Position numbers and translations under genes: made by a program. Positions 53,751-63,137 of a stretch of 64,000 bases of DNA are shown here, piece after piece (within the stretch, counting starts at the first letter, position 1; each line of letters begins with the position of its first letter). This stretch comes from Filomicrobium sp. GTDB taxonomy: Bacteria; Pseudomonadota; Alphaproteobacteria; Rhizobiales; Hyphomicrobiaceae. The stretch spans positions 1,862,606-1,926,605 of the forward strand of contig CP051234.1 in assembly GCA_017792465.1 (NCBI GenBank), in the 5' to 3' direction. Under the pieces are notes generated by a model. That model searched no databases. It had not been told where the DNA came from and worked only from the letters and a program-made list of their open reading frames with translations.

Positions 53751-55043
53751 ATGACGACTGCTTACGCCGAAGCGCGAGCACGGCTTCTCAATTATTTCAA
53801 TGCTGCTGTAGCCACTGCACATCCTTCCACCTGCGTCCCGCCTGTCTTGCCGGAGGTTCCTGCCAACGGGAGAATTATCGTCGTCGGAGCCGGTAAAGCC
53901 GGGGCGGCGATGGCGCAGGCGACCGAGCGCCACTACATCGAAAAAGGCCAGGGCGACAAGATCTCCGGGCTGGTTTCGACACGGCACGGTTTTGGGCTGC
54001 CGACTGAAATCATCGAGATCCTCGAAGCTGGTCACCCGGTTCCCGATCAGAATTCGATCATCGGTGCGCGCCGGGCTCTTGAGCTGGCCGGATCTGCTGG
54101 TCCGAATGACCTTGTTTTGTGTCTGATGTCAGGTGGGGCATCGGCGCTGTGGGCAGCACCTGTCGACGGCGTATCGTTCGAGCAAAAGCAGGGACTGACC
54201 AAAGAACTCCTCAAATGCGGTGCGCGCATTTCAGAGATCAACTGCGTTCGTAAGCACTTGTCGCGCATCAAGGGTGGCCGGCTGGCTGCCGCCGCCAAAG
54301 GCCACGAACTTATTACGCTCGCCATCTCGGATGTGCCGCACGATTCTCCGGATGCCATTGGCTCCGGCCCGACGGTCGCCGATACGACGACCTTGGCGCA
54401 GGCGCGCGAAATCCTCTCGCGCTATGGCGTGGCGCCACCGCAGGAGATCGTCGCGGCGCTCAACAATCCGGACAATGAGACTCCTGCTCCGGGCAGCGAT
54501 GTGCTGAGCCGCTCGCGTTTCATCCTGGCTGCCCGGCCGCAGGCTTCGCTCGAAGCGGCCGCGAAGCTTGCCCGCGAAGCCGGATACCGCGTCGATATCC
54601 TCGGCGACTCGCTTGAAGGCGAAGCGCGCGACGTCGCGGCCTTCCACGCCGCTATGGCGCTCGACGCAAAGCAAAAGGGCAAGCGGATCGCCTATATGTC
54701 GGGTGGTGAGCTGACGGTGACTGTGCGCGGCAACGGGTCGGGCGGACCGAACCAGGAATATGCGCTCGGCCTTGCGATTGCGCTTGATGGCGCCGAGGGC
54801 ATCACCGGGATCGCCTGCGACACCGACGGGACAGATGGCGGGATTGGCAAGTCGGACGATCCGGCCGGTGCCGTCGTTCTTCCAGACACTCTGGCGCGGG
54901 CGCGCGAACAGAATGTGGACGCCGTCACGTTTCTGCAGAACAATGATTCTACAGGTTTCTTCCGGCAGATCGGCGATCTGGTCATGCCCGGGCCGACGCA
55001 AACCAACGTCAACGACTTCCGCGTGGTTCTGGTTGACCCGTAA
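53751..55043 (+). CDS. Glycerate kinase, MOFRL (GckA/TtuD) family
   Basis: A 430-residue glycerate 2-kinase. The N-terminal half has IIVVGAGKAGAAMAQATE and the LVLCLMSGGASALWAAP glycine motif, with GHPVPDQNS; the C-terminal MOFRL domain has YMSGGELTVTVRGNGSGGPNQEYALG and AGAVV. It phosphorylates D-glycerate to 2-phosphoglycerate, joining glyoxylate/serine metabolism to glycolysis. It precedes DUF1036 and pyruvate kinase on the same strand, so 2-phosphoglycerate to pyruvate steps are encoded close together. Confidence 0.93.
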   Translation: MTTAYAEARARLLNYFNAAVATAHPSTCVPPVLPEVPANGRIIVVGAGKAGAAMAQATERHYIEKGQGDKISGLVSTRHGFGLPTEIIEILEAGHPVPDQNSIIGARRALELAGSAGPNDLVLCLMSGGASALWAAPVDGVSFEQKQGLTKELLKCGARISEINCVRKHLSRIKGGRLAAAAKGHELITLAISDVPHDSPDAIGSGPTVADTTTLAQAREILSRYGVAPPQEIVAALNNPDNETPAPGSDVLSRSRFILAARPQASLEAAAKLAREAGYRVDILGDSLEGEARDVAAFHAAMALDAKQKGKRIAYMSGGELTVTVRGNGSGGPNQEYALGLAIALDGAEGITGIACDTDGTDGGIGKSDDPAGAVVLPDTLARAREQNVDAVTFLQNNDSTGFFRQIGDLVMPGPTQTNVNDFRVVLVDP

Positions 55044-55092
55044 TTCGCAACTGAACGGCCGCGGACTTTTCACGGCAAATAGGAACCAAGGC

Positions 55093-55581
55093 TTGGATTT
55101 TAAGATCCATCTGACGGCAAGCAAGGCGCGTGCATCGCTCTGGCGGTGCGGCGCCAATGGCTTGGTCATGGTCTTGGCGGCGATTGGCATGATCGTGAGC
55201 ACGCAGGCGCAGGCCGATTTCAAATTGTGCAACGACACGGCAAGCCGTGTCGGGGTCGCCGTCGGCTATCGCGATGCAGAAGGCGAGCCGGCTTCGGAAG
55301 GTTGGTGGACGATTGCCTCACAGACCTGCGAAGTTCTACTACGTGGTGCACCACCGAGCCGGATCATCTATATTCGCGCCGTCGACTATGACCAGGGCGG
55401 CGGCTGGAGCGGCAGCACCAAGCTTTGCACGCAGAATAGTTCATTCGCGATCCGCGGCATCCGCGATTGCAGACAGCATGGCTACCAGAGCGAAGGCTTC
55501 ATGGAAGTTGATACCGGAGGCTCGAAGCAATGGACGATCAGGCTTACGAGCTCCGATAAGCAGGGGGATAGTGCACAATGA
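55093..55581 (+). CDS. DUF1036 secreted protein
   Basis: A 162-residue protein. A basic N-terminus and a hydrophobic stretch (GLVMVLAAIGMIVSTQAQA) make a signal peptide, followed by the DUF1036 domain: FKLCNDTASRVGVAVGYRD, EGWWTIASQTCEVLL and FAIRGIRDCRQHGYQSEGF, with four paired cysteines likely in disulfides. The function is unknown. The start is TTG at 55093 with AGGA upstream; ATG at 55168 would leave a shorter signal peptide. It overlaps pyk by 4 nt, an arrangement common in alphaproteobacteria. Confidence 0.85.
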   Translation: MDFKIHLTASKARASLWRCGANGLVMVLAAIGMIVSTQAQADFKLCNDTASRVGVAVGYRDAEGEPASEGWWTIASQTCEVLLRGAPPSRIIYIRAVDYDQGGGWSGSTKLCTQNSSFAIRGIRDCRQHGYQSEGFMEVDTGGSKQWTIRLTSSDKQGDSAQ

Positions 55582-57023
55582 GACGCGACCGCAGAGTGAA
55601 GCTCGTCGCAACAATCGGACCGGCGTCGGAATCCGAAGAGATGCTAGAAAAGCTCTTCGATGCAGGTGTCGATGTCTTCCGCATCAACATGAGCCACGCA
55701 AGCCACGACCTTGCCAGCGAACTGTACGCGCGCATCCGACGCATTTCGGATCGGCGCAAGCATCCGATTGGCATCCTGGGTGACCTGCAGGGGCCGAAGT
55801 TCCGCCTCGGCGCGTTCGAAGGCGAAAAGGTGATGCTGCCGATTGGGTCGACGTTTACGTTTGATCGCACGGATTCGATTGGGTCTGATGCGCGCGTCTT
55901 CCTTCCGCATCCGCAGATTTTCGAAGCCGTCGAGCCAGGCCATACGCTCTTGCTTGATGACGGCAAGTTGCGGATGCGCGTGACCGAGGCCAGCGCCGAT
56001 AAGATCGTCGCCGATGTCGAAGTCGGTGGGCCGCTGGCGAGCCGCAAGGGCATCAGCCTGCCCGACACGTTGCTGCCGGTTGGACCGCTCACCGACAAGG
56101 ACCGTGTCGACTTGAGCTTCCTGCTCGAACTCGGCGTCGACTGGATCGCACTGTCGTTCGTGCAGCGTGGGCAGGACGTGCTCGATGCCCGGGAAATCGT
56201 CGGCGACAAGGCGGCGATCATGGTCAAGGTCGAGAAGCCGCAGGCCATCGACGACCTCAACGCGATCATCGCGGCCGCCGACGGGTTCATGGTTGCGCGT
56301 GGCGATCTTGGCGTCGAGATGCCGATCGAAAAAGTGCCGGGCCTGCAAAAGAAGATCACCCGCAAGGCGCGTGCAGCCGGTAAGCCGGTCGTGGTCGCGA
56401 CGCAGATGCTGGAGAGCATGATTTCGAGCCCGGTGCCGACGCGCGCGGAAGTTTCCGACGTGGCGACGGCCGTTTTCGAGGGAGCGGACGCGGTGATGCT
56501 GTCGGCGGAATCGGCGGTCGGCAAATACCCGGTCGAAGCGATCCAGATGATGGACCGCATTGCCATCGAGGTCGAAAACGACAAGGGCTACGAGGCGATC
56601 CTTTATGCCTGGCACACCGAACCGCAACCCACAGCAGCCGACGCGATTGCGGCCGCGGCTCATGCCATTGCCGATACCGTCCACCTGTCGGCCATCGTCT
56701 GTTACACAGCGACCGGCTCGACGGCACTGCGCGTTGCACGCGAGCGTCCGGGGCTGCCGGTCATCGGCCTCACTCCGGTTGCGGAAACGGCGCACCGGCT
56801 GGCCGTCGTCTGGGGCTTGCATTCGGTGATCCTGGAGAAGGATCCCGATTCCGTCACGAAGATGGTTCAGCAGGCCTGTCGCATCGCTTATGAGAAGGGG
56901 TTCGTCAAAGCCGGCGAAGGTATTCTAATCACCGGCGGCGTGCCGCTTGGGCAGTCGGGCACGACGAACCTTATCCGTATCGCATTCGTGGACGAGAACG
57001 GAGAAGCGCAAGCGTCGGGCTGA
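55578..57023 (+). CDS. pyk: Pyruvate kinase
   Basis: A 481-residue enzyme converting phosphoenolpyruvate and ADP to pyruvate and ATP. Visible motifs are KLVATIGPASES, FRINMSHAS, GDLQGPKFRLG, the active-site MVKVEKPQAIDDLNAII and MVARGDLGVEMP, then VVATQMLESMI and DAVMLSAESAVGKYPVEA. Residues for K+ dependence cannot be judged here. Its ATG overlaps the DUF1036 stop (ATGA), so they are translationally coupled. Confidence 0.97.
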   Translation: MRRDRRVKLVATIGPASESEEMLEKLFDAGVDVFRINMSHASHDLASELYARIRRISDRRKHPIGILGDLQGPKFRLGAFEGEKVMLPIGSTFTFDRTDSIGSDARVFLPHPQIFEAVEPGHTLLLDDGKLRMRVTEASADKIVADVEVGGPLASRKGISLPDTLLPVGPLTDKDRVDLSFLLELGVDWIALSFVQRGQDVLDAREIVGDKAAIMVKVEKPQAIDDLNAIIAAADGFMVARGDLGVEMPIEKVPGLQKKITRKARAAGKPVVVATQMLESMISSPVPTRAEVSDVATAVFEGADAVMLSAESAVGKYPVEAIQMMDRIAIEVENDKGYEAILYAWHTEPQPTAADAIAAAAHAIADTVHLSAIVCYTATGSTALRVARERPGLPVIGLTPVAETAHRLAVVWGLHSVILEKDPDSVTKMVQQACRIAYEKGFVKAGEGILITGGVPLGQSGTTNLIRIAFVDENGEAQASG

Positions 57024-57285
57024 TCCACCCTGGCGCTAGCTTCGTAAACTAGTTGATCGGGGCAGAACTGGCGGCTTTCCGGTCTGCTTCGATCGCGGTT
57101 CTTGGCCGGATTGGTGTCCGCAAGGTCGCCAGCACCGGCCTTGCCGACTTGGGCATATGCCCTCATATATCTATTGAGCTGCCTTCCGTTTGGAGGCGCC
57201 GGACAGCCTGACCCTCAGTCGGTGTCGGCTTGGTTCGGTGAAAATATTCGACGACTGACTTGCAACCTGAGTATCGAGACGACCC

Positions 57286-57906
57286 TTGAGCGACAGAAAA
57301 ACAAAAACGACCCCTGCTGTTTCCAACGAGACGAAGCACATCGAGAAACCCGACCAGGAAGAAGCGGAAGCCGCAATCCGGACGCTTCTCAAATGGGCGG
57401 GGGAAGACGTCAGCCGCGACGGCTTGATCGAAACTCCAAAGCGGGTCGCCAAGGCGTTCAAGGAGTGGTTTCGCGGGTATGACGAAGACCCCGCTCAGAT
57501 CCTGCGCAAGACCTTCGAAGAGATCGAAGGCTATGACGAAATGATCACCTTGCAGGGCATCCGCTTTGAGAGCCACTGCGAGCACCACATGGCGCCGATC
57601 ATCGGACGCGCGTGGGTCGGCTATATCCCGAACGGGCGCGTTGTGGGCATTTCAAAGCTGGCGCGTGTCGTCGACGTTTTCGCGAAGCGCTTGCAGATCC
57701 AGGAAAAGATGACGGCGCAGATTGCCAACGTCATCGAGGAAGAGCTGCAACCGCAAGGCGTCGCGGTCGTCCTCAAGGCCGAGCACCACTGCATGACGAC
57801 GCGCGGTGTGCAGAAGCCGGGGACGGAACTTATGACGAGCCGTATGCTGGGCGTCTTCCGGGAAAGCGCGATTACGCGCCAGGAATTCCTTTCGATGGTC
57901 GACTGA
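57286..57906 (+). CDS. folE: GTP cyclohydrolase I
   Basis: A 206-residue type IA enzyme, first step of tetrahydrofolate synthesis from GTP. Zinc and catalytic residues are in [22 protein letters not shown] and [17 protein letters not shown]; the [15 protein letters not shown] helix and [21 protein letters not shown] region are normal. The start is TTG at 57286 with a weak ribosome site; the conserved core begins later. The 262 bp in front show nothing recognisable. Confidence 0.96.
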   Translation: MSDRKTKTTPAVSNETKHIEKPDQEEAEAAIRTLLKWAGEDVSRDGLIETPKRVAKAFKEWFRGYDEDPAQILRKTFEEIEGYDEMITLQGIRFESHCEHHMAPIIGRAWVGYIPNGRVVGISKLARVVDVFAKRLQIQEKMTAQIANVIEEELQPQGVAVVLKAEHHCMTTRGVQKPGTELMTSRMLGVFRESAITRQEFLSMVD

Positions 57907-58089
57907 GGCCCGCCTCAGCCTTTTCAATCAACAATCTTCTCTCGCCGGGCGCAGTTGCGTCGCCGGGTGGTGAAGCCTGCGCGGCTGTTGGCAAATGCTG
58001 GCGATTTTGAAAACGTGATTGCGAAGCGCTGGACATCGTGCATTATAAGTTATATTCATCGTATATGCTAATGTCTATCAGGTGCCCTG

Positions 58090-59055
58090 ATGATCAATAT
58101 AACGCTAAAACAGCTCAGGTACTTCGATGCGCTTTCACGCGAACTGCATTTCGGCCGGGCTGCTGAAGCCTGCTCGGTGACGCAGCCGGCGCTGTCGATG
58201 CAGATCCAGGAATTTGAACAAAACCTCCAGCTCAACCTCATTGAACGCACTCGTTCGGGCGTTCAGCTCACGCCTCAGGGCGAGGAAGTCGCCAAGCGCG
58301 CGGCCAAAATATTGAGCGAGACCAGAGACCTGATCGATCTGGCCAGAGGCGGCGGGTCGGTATTGTCCGGAGCGCTCAGGCTCGGGATCATTCCATCCAT
58401 TGCGCCCTACGTTTTGCCGCCGTTGTTACCGCTGTTGAGAAAATCCCACTCTGATCTCGAGCTGTCTTTACGGGAAACGCAGACGCACGCACTCGTGCAG
58501 GAACTGGCGGACGGGAAACTCGACGTTCTTTTGTTGGCTTTGCCGATCAAGCATGGCGACGTTGAGATCGAGCTGCTGTTTGAGGATCGCTTTGTCGTGG
58601 CTCTTTCGGGTGAACGGGAAATTACCGAGGATGTGCGGGCGACGCCGGAATTCGTCGAACACGAGCGGTTGCTGCTCCTCGAAGAAGGACACTGCCTGCG
58701 TGACCAAGCGCTCGCCTATTGCGAACTGCAGCAGGTCAAGAAGCTCAACACATTCGGGGCATCCAGCCTATCGACAATCGTCGAGCTGGTCTCGGCGGGT
58801 CATGGCATCACGCTACTGCCTGAGATTTCGCTTGGTGTCGAAACGCGCGGCCGGGACTTGAAGCTCATGCGTTTTGCAGAACCCGAGCCGACGCGCAAAA
58901 TCGGTCTGGTGTGGCGGGCGACGTCGCCGCGCAAAGCCGATTTCCAGGAACTTGCGCGGCTCATCAAAGAGGCAGCTGCGCCGTTGATTGAATCGGCGCA
59001 ACAGATCGCGACGGTGCAGGCGAAGAGCACCAAGGCTGCCAAGAAGGCCCGCTGA
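58090..59055 (+). CDS. oxyR: OxyR, LysR-type peroxide-responsive regulator
   Basis: A 321-residue LysR-type protein. HTH: LKQLRYFDALSRELHFGRAAEACSVTQPALSMQIQEF. The redox centre HCLRDQALAYC holds Cys202 and Cys211, the same spacing as Cys199/Cys208 of E. coli OxyR, so peroxide would form a disulfide and activate it. A Lys/Ala-rich C-terminal extension is present. No catalase or peroxiredoxin gene is adjacent in the window. The A/T-rich upstream segment near 58040-58080 is a likely promoter/operator. Confidence 0.93.
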   Translation: MINITLKQLRYFDALSRELHFGRAAEACSVTQPALSMQIQEFEQNLQLNLIERTRSGVQLTPQGEEVAKRAAKILSETRDLIDLARGGGSVLSGALRLGIIPSIAPYVLPPLLPLLRKSHSDLELSLRETQTHALVQELADGKLDVLLLALPIKHGDVEIELLFEDRFVVALSGEREITEDVRATPEFVEHERLLLLEEGHCLRDQALAYCELQQVKKLNTFGASSLSTIVELVSAGHGITLLPEISLGVETRGRDLKLMRFAEPEPTRKIGLVWRATSPRKADFQELARLIKEAAAPLIESAQQIATVQAKSTKAAKKAR

Positions 59056-59096
59056 CCGCAGCTGCACAACTGCAGTCAGCCCGTTGCCTCAACCGA

Positions 59097-60659
59097 TTAG
59101 CGCATGGATGTTTTTACGCTGCGGCTTTCAAGACCGCTGGCAGCGATCTCGCGCTCGCCTTTGGCGAGCATCGCAGCCATCGGGTTGATGGCATTGCCGG
59201 AAAACTCACGCTGCCACATGAGTTCGGCCACTTGCTGGCGTGCCGTGAAGCGCATCGGCAAAGTGGCGTTGACTTCGTCTCCCAGCAGATCAAGCGTCGA
59301 TGCGACGTCGATCGCCTGCAGATGCGCCAGGACAGGGTCGTCGGATGACGGCGTCGAGGTCATCAATGGAGCCAATGCGAACGGACGGTAGAAAAGCTCG
59401 TCGGGATGTTCCTCGTCGAACGCGGGGGCAGCGGCGAAGCCATTCGACCAACCGGCCAATTCTTCCTGAGCCACTGCAGGCGATAAGCTGTTCGCGCCGC
59501 TTCCGGCCGCGCCCACTCCGAGACGCGAGGCTCTGGTTTCTTCAAGTGTGCGGGCGATGAGGTCATCTCGCTCGACGGCCGCTGCCAGGTTACCGGTTGC
59601 TTCACGCGTGGCGGGAGCGGCAGGTGGCTGTGGCTGTTCTTCGGCGACCGAACCGCGAGCAGTAAGAAGGGTTGCCGGGTCAGGGCCGCCAAGCGATGCC
59701 ATGGCAAACAGCGTGCTCAGCTTGCGGCGGTCATCGTTCGACGGGCGCTGAAGCTTCTGGCGGCTGTCAGGACGACTGACAACCCGCGGCATCGGCGGGA
59801 TAAGCGATCCCAATGAGGCAAGGCGGAGCTCAGGCCGAGCAGGGGCCACATCCGGCTTGGGAAGCGCCGGGCGTTCTGCTGCAGCGGCGAGCTGTACGTT
59901 CGCGCCCCAGCCACTGGCGAGCAAGGTCGGCGCAGGTGCATGCGGCGAACGGCGGAACTCATGGAAGGAGGCGATCTGAACGGCCAGCTTCTTATGCTTG
60001 GCGCGAGCGACCTTGACGTCAGATTTGGTGATCCGGCGGCCGTCAGAGGGCACGTGCTTGGAATGGCCATCGGGGAACAGCAGGGCCAGTTCGTAGCGCG
60101 GCATGCGCGGCCAATGCCGAGCCCGGCCGGTATCGATATGGACAAACGGGATTGCCGAGGTCGGATAGTAGCCGACACCGCCGCGCTCGCGGATCAAAGC
60201 CGAATAGCGCAGGCGTTTGAGCGGAATATCCGGGAACTGGATATCCATTGCCTTGCCCAGGATGTGCTGGCTTTTCTTGGCCTGCCCGCCGCGCGTCTTG
60301 CGCAGCATCTCGTTGGTCTTGGGCGAGCGGAAGCCGGAAATGACGTGGGTTGGCACTTGTGTGCCGAGCTCGGTGCGGATCTCCCAGAGGAGATCGACGA
60401 GAGCCGGGTCCATCTTGGTGGGCTCGTTCCGGCGCCAATCGCGCAGGAACCAATTCAGCTTTTTGAGCGCGTCGGGCAGGTACTTGCCATCGCGCTTATA
60501 AACGATGTCGATCGTTTCTTTGTTATGAATGTTGTATAGGGCAATTCGCCGGTCGCCAGGGCGATCGGCCGTCGAGCGGTCGGCGCCCAGCAATGAAGCG
60601 ACAAAGAGCGTTAGCACTGCAAGGCCGGCTAGGCCCGCGGTATTCCCTCGGATGCGCAA
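59097..60659 (-). CDS. DUF882 (peptidase M15, MepK-like) cell-wall protein with long tail
   Basis: A 520-residue protein with N-terminal signal/anchor (TAGLAGLAVLTLFVASLLGAD). The DUF882 peptidase-like domain is residues about 35-195: HVISGFRSPKTNEML, KKSQHILGKAMDIQF and VHIDTGRARHW with the His-Asp-His zinc set. The remaining 320 residues are low complexity and Pro/Ala/Arg-rich, not seen in the short MepK proteins, and may serve as a periplasmic spacer or localisation region. It probably trims peptidoglycan cross-links, perhaps 3-3 links made by L,D-transpeptidases such as the neighbour at 60899. Confidence 0.88.
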   Translation of the reverse strand: MRIRGNTAGLAGLAVLTLFVASLLGADRSTADRPGDRRIALYNIHNKETIDIVYKRDGKYLPDALKKLNWFLRDWRRNEPTKMDPALVDLLWEIRTELGTQVPTHVISGFRSPKTNEMLRKTRGGQAKKSQHILGKAMDIQFPDIPLKRLRYSALIRERGGVGYYPTSAIPFVHIDTGRARHWPRMPRYELALLFPDGHSKHVPSDGRRITKSDVKVARAKHKKLAVQIASFHEFRRSPHAPAPTLLASGWGANVQLAAAAERPALPKPDVAPARPELRLASLGSLIPPMPRVVSRPDSRQKLQRPSNDDRRKLSTLFAMASLGGPDPATLLTARGSVAEEQPQPPAAPATREATGNLAAAVERDDLIARTLEETRASRLGVGAAGSGANSLSPAVAQEELAGWSNGFAAAPAFDEEHPDELFYRPFALAPLMTSTPSSDDPVLAHLQAIDVASTLDLLGDEVNATLPMRFTARQQVAELMWQREFSGNAINPMAAMLAKGEREIAASGLESRSVKTSMR

Positions 60660-60898
60660 TTTTCCGCCCCGTTCCTCTGTGCAGGCAGTCCGCTCATTGC
60701 CAACTTGGGCCGTAATTTGCCAAAGCCAGCCTCCGGCCCCCGCCGGAGAGCGCTGCCACCCCGTTCACCGGTCGCCAAGGTTAACCCTAAAGGACTTAAC
60801 GACGGGTGAGACTGAAGAGGAATCATAGCCCTCCACTGCGGCGTTAGCGTGGCAGAGGGGTCTGAAACGGTGCGATTTTTTGTTGCACCAGCAGAAAG

Positions 60899-62683
60899 TT
60901 AGAAGCCGAACGCCTGCTTGAACAGGTCGGAAATCGGGTCCGAATACTGCTGCTTATAGACGATCCGCGATCTGTCGAGCTTCACAGGCGCCAAGTGATC
61001 GCGACCTTTGCGGATCTCGTTCCAACGGCCTGCCAGGGCCAGTTCGATGCGCTCCTGGTGACCATAGATGTCACGGAAGGCTTTGACCGTGCCATCGGGC
61101 TGGGCGACCGCCGTGAAGTATGTGACGTGAACCGGAACTGGCTTTTTTAGCTTGATATTATTGTTTTCCGGACCGTTATCGACGGTGCTCTGGACACGGT
61201 CATGGTCCCAGCCTTTGTCATAATTGAGAACGGCTTCGGCAAGCTTAAGGGGGTTCCGGACACGCATGCAGCCATGCGAGAACGTGCGCTGGCGCTTGTT
61301 GAAGAGTTGCTTGGTCGGCGTGTCGTGCATGTAGACTTGGTGGCGGTTTGGGAAAAGAAACTTCACCTGGCCTAGAACGTTGCCGCCGCCTGGGGGCTGA
61401 TAAACATTGAATGCACGAATGTCGGCGCGGCTCCAATCGACCGTGCTGGGGTCGACGACACGGCCTTTATACTGGAGCTTCAGGTTGTGGCGGCGCAAGG
61501 CATTTCCTCCGCGCGCGATGCTCGGCAGAAGCTCGTTGACCTTAATTGAGTTCGGGACACCCCAGAACGGATGGAATACGACGGTTTCCATCTTGTGGGA
61601 GAAGACCGGGGTCTGCTTGCTGAGTTCGCCGACGATGATGCGTTCCTCGTGGACCTTCTCGCCGTCGTTGAAGACGCGCACCTTGTATTCGGGGATATTC
61701 GGATTGATGTAGAATTCGCCCAAGTCTTCGGGCATCCAGCGCCATTCTTCCATGTTGGCGATCAGCATGCCCTCGGTGACTTCGGCCTTGGCTCCGCCAT
61801 TGAACGCCGCACGGGTGTTATTGCCAACGACACCGTCGGTATAAAGACCGGCTTCCTTCTGGAAGGCTTTGACGGCTTCCACGACGTCTTTGTCGAAAAC
61901 TTCAGGGTCGCCTAATTCGTTGCCGGCTTCGGCCGAGGCGATTGGGTCAGCCATTTTGAGCCGCTGGCGCAAGAGCACGACGTCTTTGTGCTTTGAGCCG
62001 AACTTCAGCAACGGTCCGGACGCTGGGATACGGACGACTTTCTCGCCCTCTTCGGTTTCCTGCGGGTTGCGGAGTTTCAAGAGAGCCTGGCGAAGGGCCA
62101 GGAATTGCGGGTGCTGCGGATTGAGCCCGCGCAAATAGGATGCTTTATCCTCCGACTGAGCAATCTCGCTTAGCACGACCGATGGCTCTTTGAGCTGCGG
62201 CTTGCGGTCGAGGTAGGTGGTCAACAGCTTGGAGGGATCGGGGATCCGGCCGCCGCGCGCGTGATTGGCGTATTTGAGCACGGCAATCGAGAGAGCGACT
62301 TCGGCGGCGGCAAGGTCGCTGGCATCAGCGCCGCTTGCAACTTTTGTGGCGGAGAGGTCGAAAGCGCTAGCGTTGAGGCCCCAATCATCGGCGTACTTGA
62401 TTTCGGCAATCACCGATTTGGCCGCGAGGCTCAGATGCCTGTCCGAGATCCAAAGCGGCTTGCTGTCGCGATCGGCATAAAAGCTGACAAGCGCCTCAAG
62501 GTCCGACTTTTCGGCTTCCTTGGCCGGGCCCTGGCGGCTTTCGATCATCTGGCGGGCGCGAATGCCGACGCCTTCTTCAGCGGTAATCAGACGGTCGGGC
62601 GCATCCGGTTCAATGGCGAACGCAGGAGCAACCGGCAATGCAACGGCAATTGCAAGTCCAACCGAGAGAAGCAGTTTGCGCAT
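60899..62683 (-). CDS. L,D-transpeptidase, YcbB-like, with peptidoglycan-binding domain
   Basis: A 594-residue periplasmic enzyme with signal peptide (KLLLSVGLAIAVALPVAPAFA). The order is an N-terminal helical scaffold, a PG-binding domain (VVEAVKAFQKEAGLYTDGVVGNNTRAAF) at about 265-300, and a C-terminal YkuD domain whose catalytic Cys is in TFSHGCMRVRNP near residue 470. It forms 3-3 cross-links in peptidoglycan, resistant to most beta-lactams. ATG at 62683 with GGAGG is chosen. It lies upstream of the DUF882 gene on the same strand, suggesting joint use. Confidence 0.94.
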   Translation of the reverse strand: MRKLLLSVGLAIAVALPVAPAFAIEPDAPDRLITAEEGVGIRARQMIESRQGPAKEAEKSDLEALVSFYADRDSKPLWISDRHLSLAAKSVIAEIKYADDWGLNASAFDLSATKVASGADASDLAAAEVALSIAVLKYANHARGGRIPDPSKLLTTYLDRKPQLKEPSVVLSEIAQSEDKASYLRGLNPQHPQFLALRQALLKLRNPQETEEGEKVVRIPASGPLLKFGSKHKDVVLLRQRLKMADPIASAEAGNELGDPEVFDKDVVEAVKAFQKEAGLYTDGVVGNNTRAAFNGGAKAEVTEGMLIANMEEWRWMPEDLGEFYINPNIPEYKVRVFNDGEKVHEERIIVGELSKQTPVFSHKMETVVFHPFWGVPNSIKVNELLPSIARGGNALRRHNLKLQYKGRVVDPSTVDWSRADIRAFNVYQPPGGGNVLGQVKFLFPNRHQVYMHDTPTKQLFNKRQRTFSHGCMRVRNPLKLAEAVLNYDKGWDHDRVQSTVDNGPENNNIKLKKPVPVHVTYFTAVAQPDGTVKAFRDIYGHQERIELALAGRWNEIRKGRDHLAPVKLDRSRIVYKQQYSDPISDLFKQAFGF

Positions 62684-63137
62684 CAGGCGACCTCCAGTTT
62701 CTGCTGCGTGAACGTAATGAACCAAACAGTGGTTTGCCACCCAGAGGCTTGAGCACTTGTACAAGACCGTGAATGTTGGACGAAGGTGTGGCGGAAATGC
62801 AATTGTTGAGCACTGTCGGGTTGGTTCAACGGAGCTGATTTGAGGGGTGTCAAGGCTCTGATAGCTCGTGCGAAAAATTCCCGCTCGGGTGTGCCGCCGG
62901 CGAAATCCGATTGAGCCGCAAATTTCTTTGGCACATGGAATTCGCGCCGAAAGTCAAAAGAGCCCGGCGCTGTTGCACCGGGCCCTTCTGGCAAACCGAA
63001 AGCTTAGGTCTTTCGGGGGTAATTTGTCTTTTTGCGCCTTTTTTCGTCAACACTGCGCAAGCTTGTGTTGAGCAAGGATGCCCACCGCTTCGCGGCATCC
63101 GGCGCCGTAAATTTCTCCTTCAGCCAAGTCCTAAAGG
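62684..63137. other. Gap of 454 bp with one terminator
   Basis: Between the L,D-transpeptidase and the sigma-54 activator, both on the minus strand. It includes the intrinsic terminator at 62953-62984 and the promoter region of the transpeptidase. Short openings on either strand have no family character. Confidence 0.45.
62953..62984 (-). terminator. Intrinsic terminator after the sigma-54 activator gene
   Basis: Read on the minus strand: stem GCCCGG / CCGGGC around a 10-nt loop (62962-62983), followed by TCTTTTGACTTT. The T-rich tail and position, 150 bp after the stop of the activator gene, fit a Rho-independent terminator. Confidence 0.65.

Noticed and set aside
55644-56822. 392-residue minus-strand opening in the pyruvate kinase gene
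   Set aside because: Antisense shadow; pyruvate kinase motifs are complete on the + strand.
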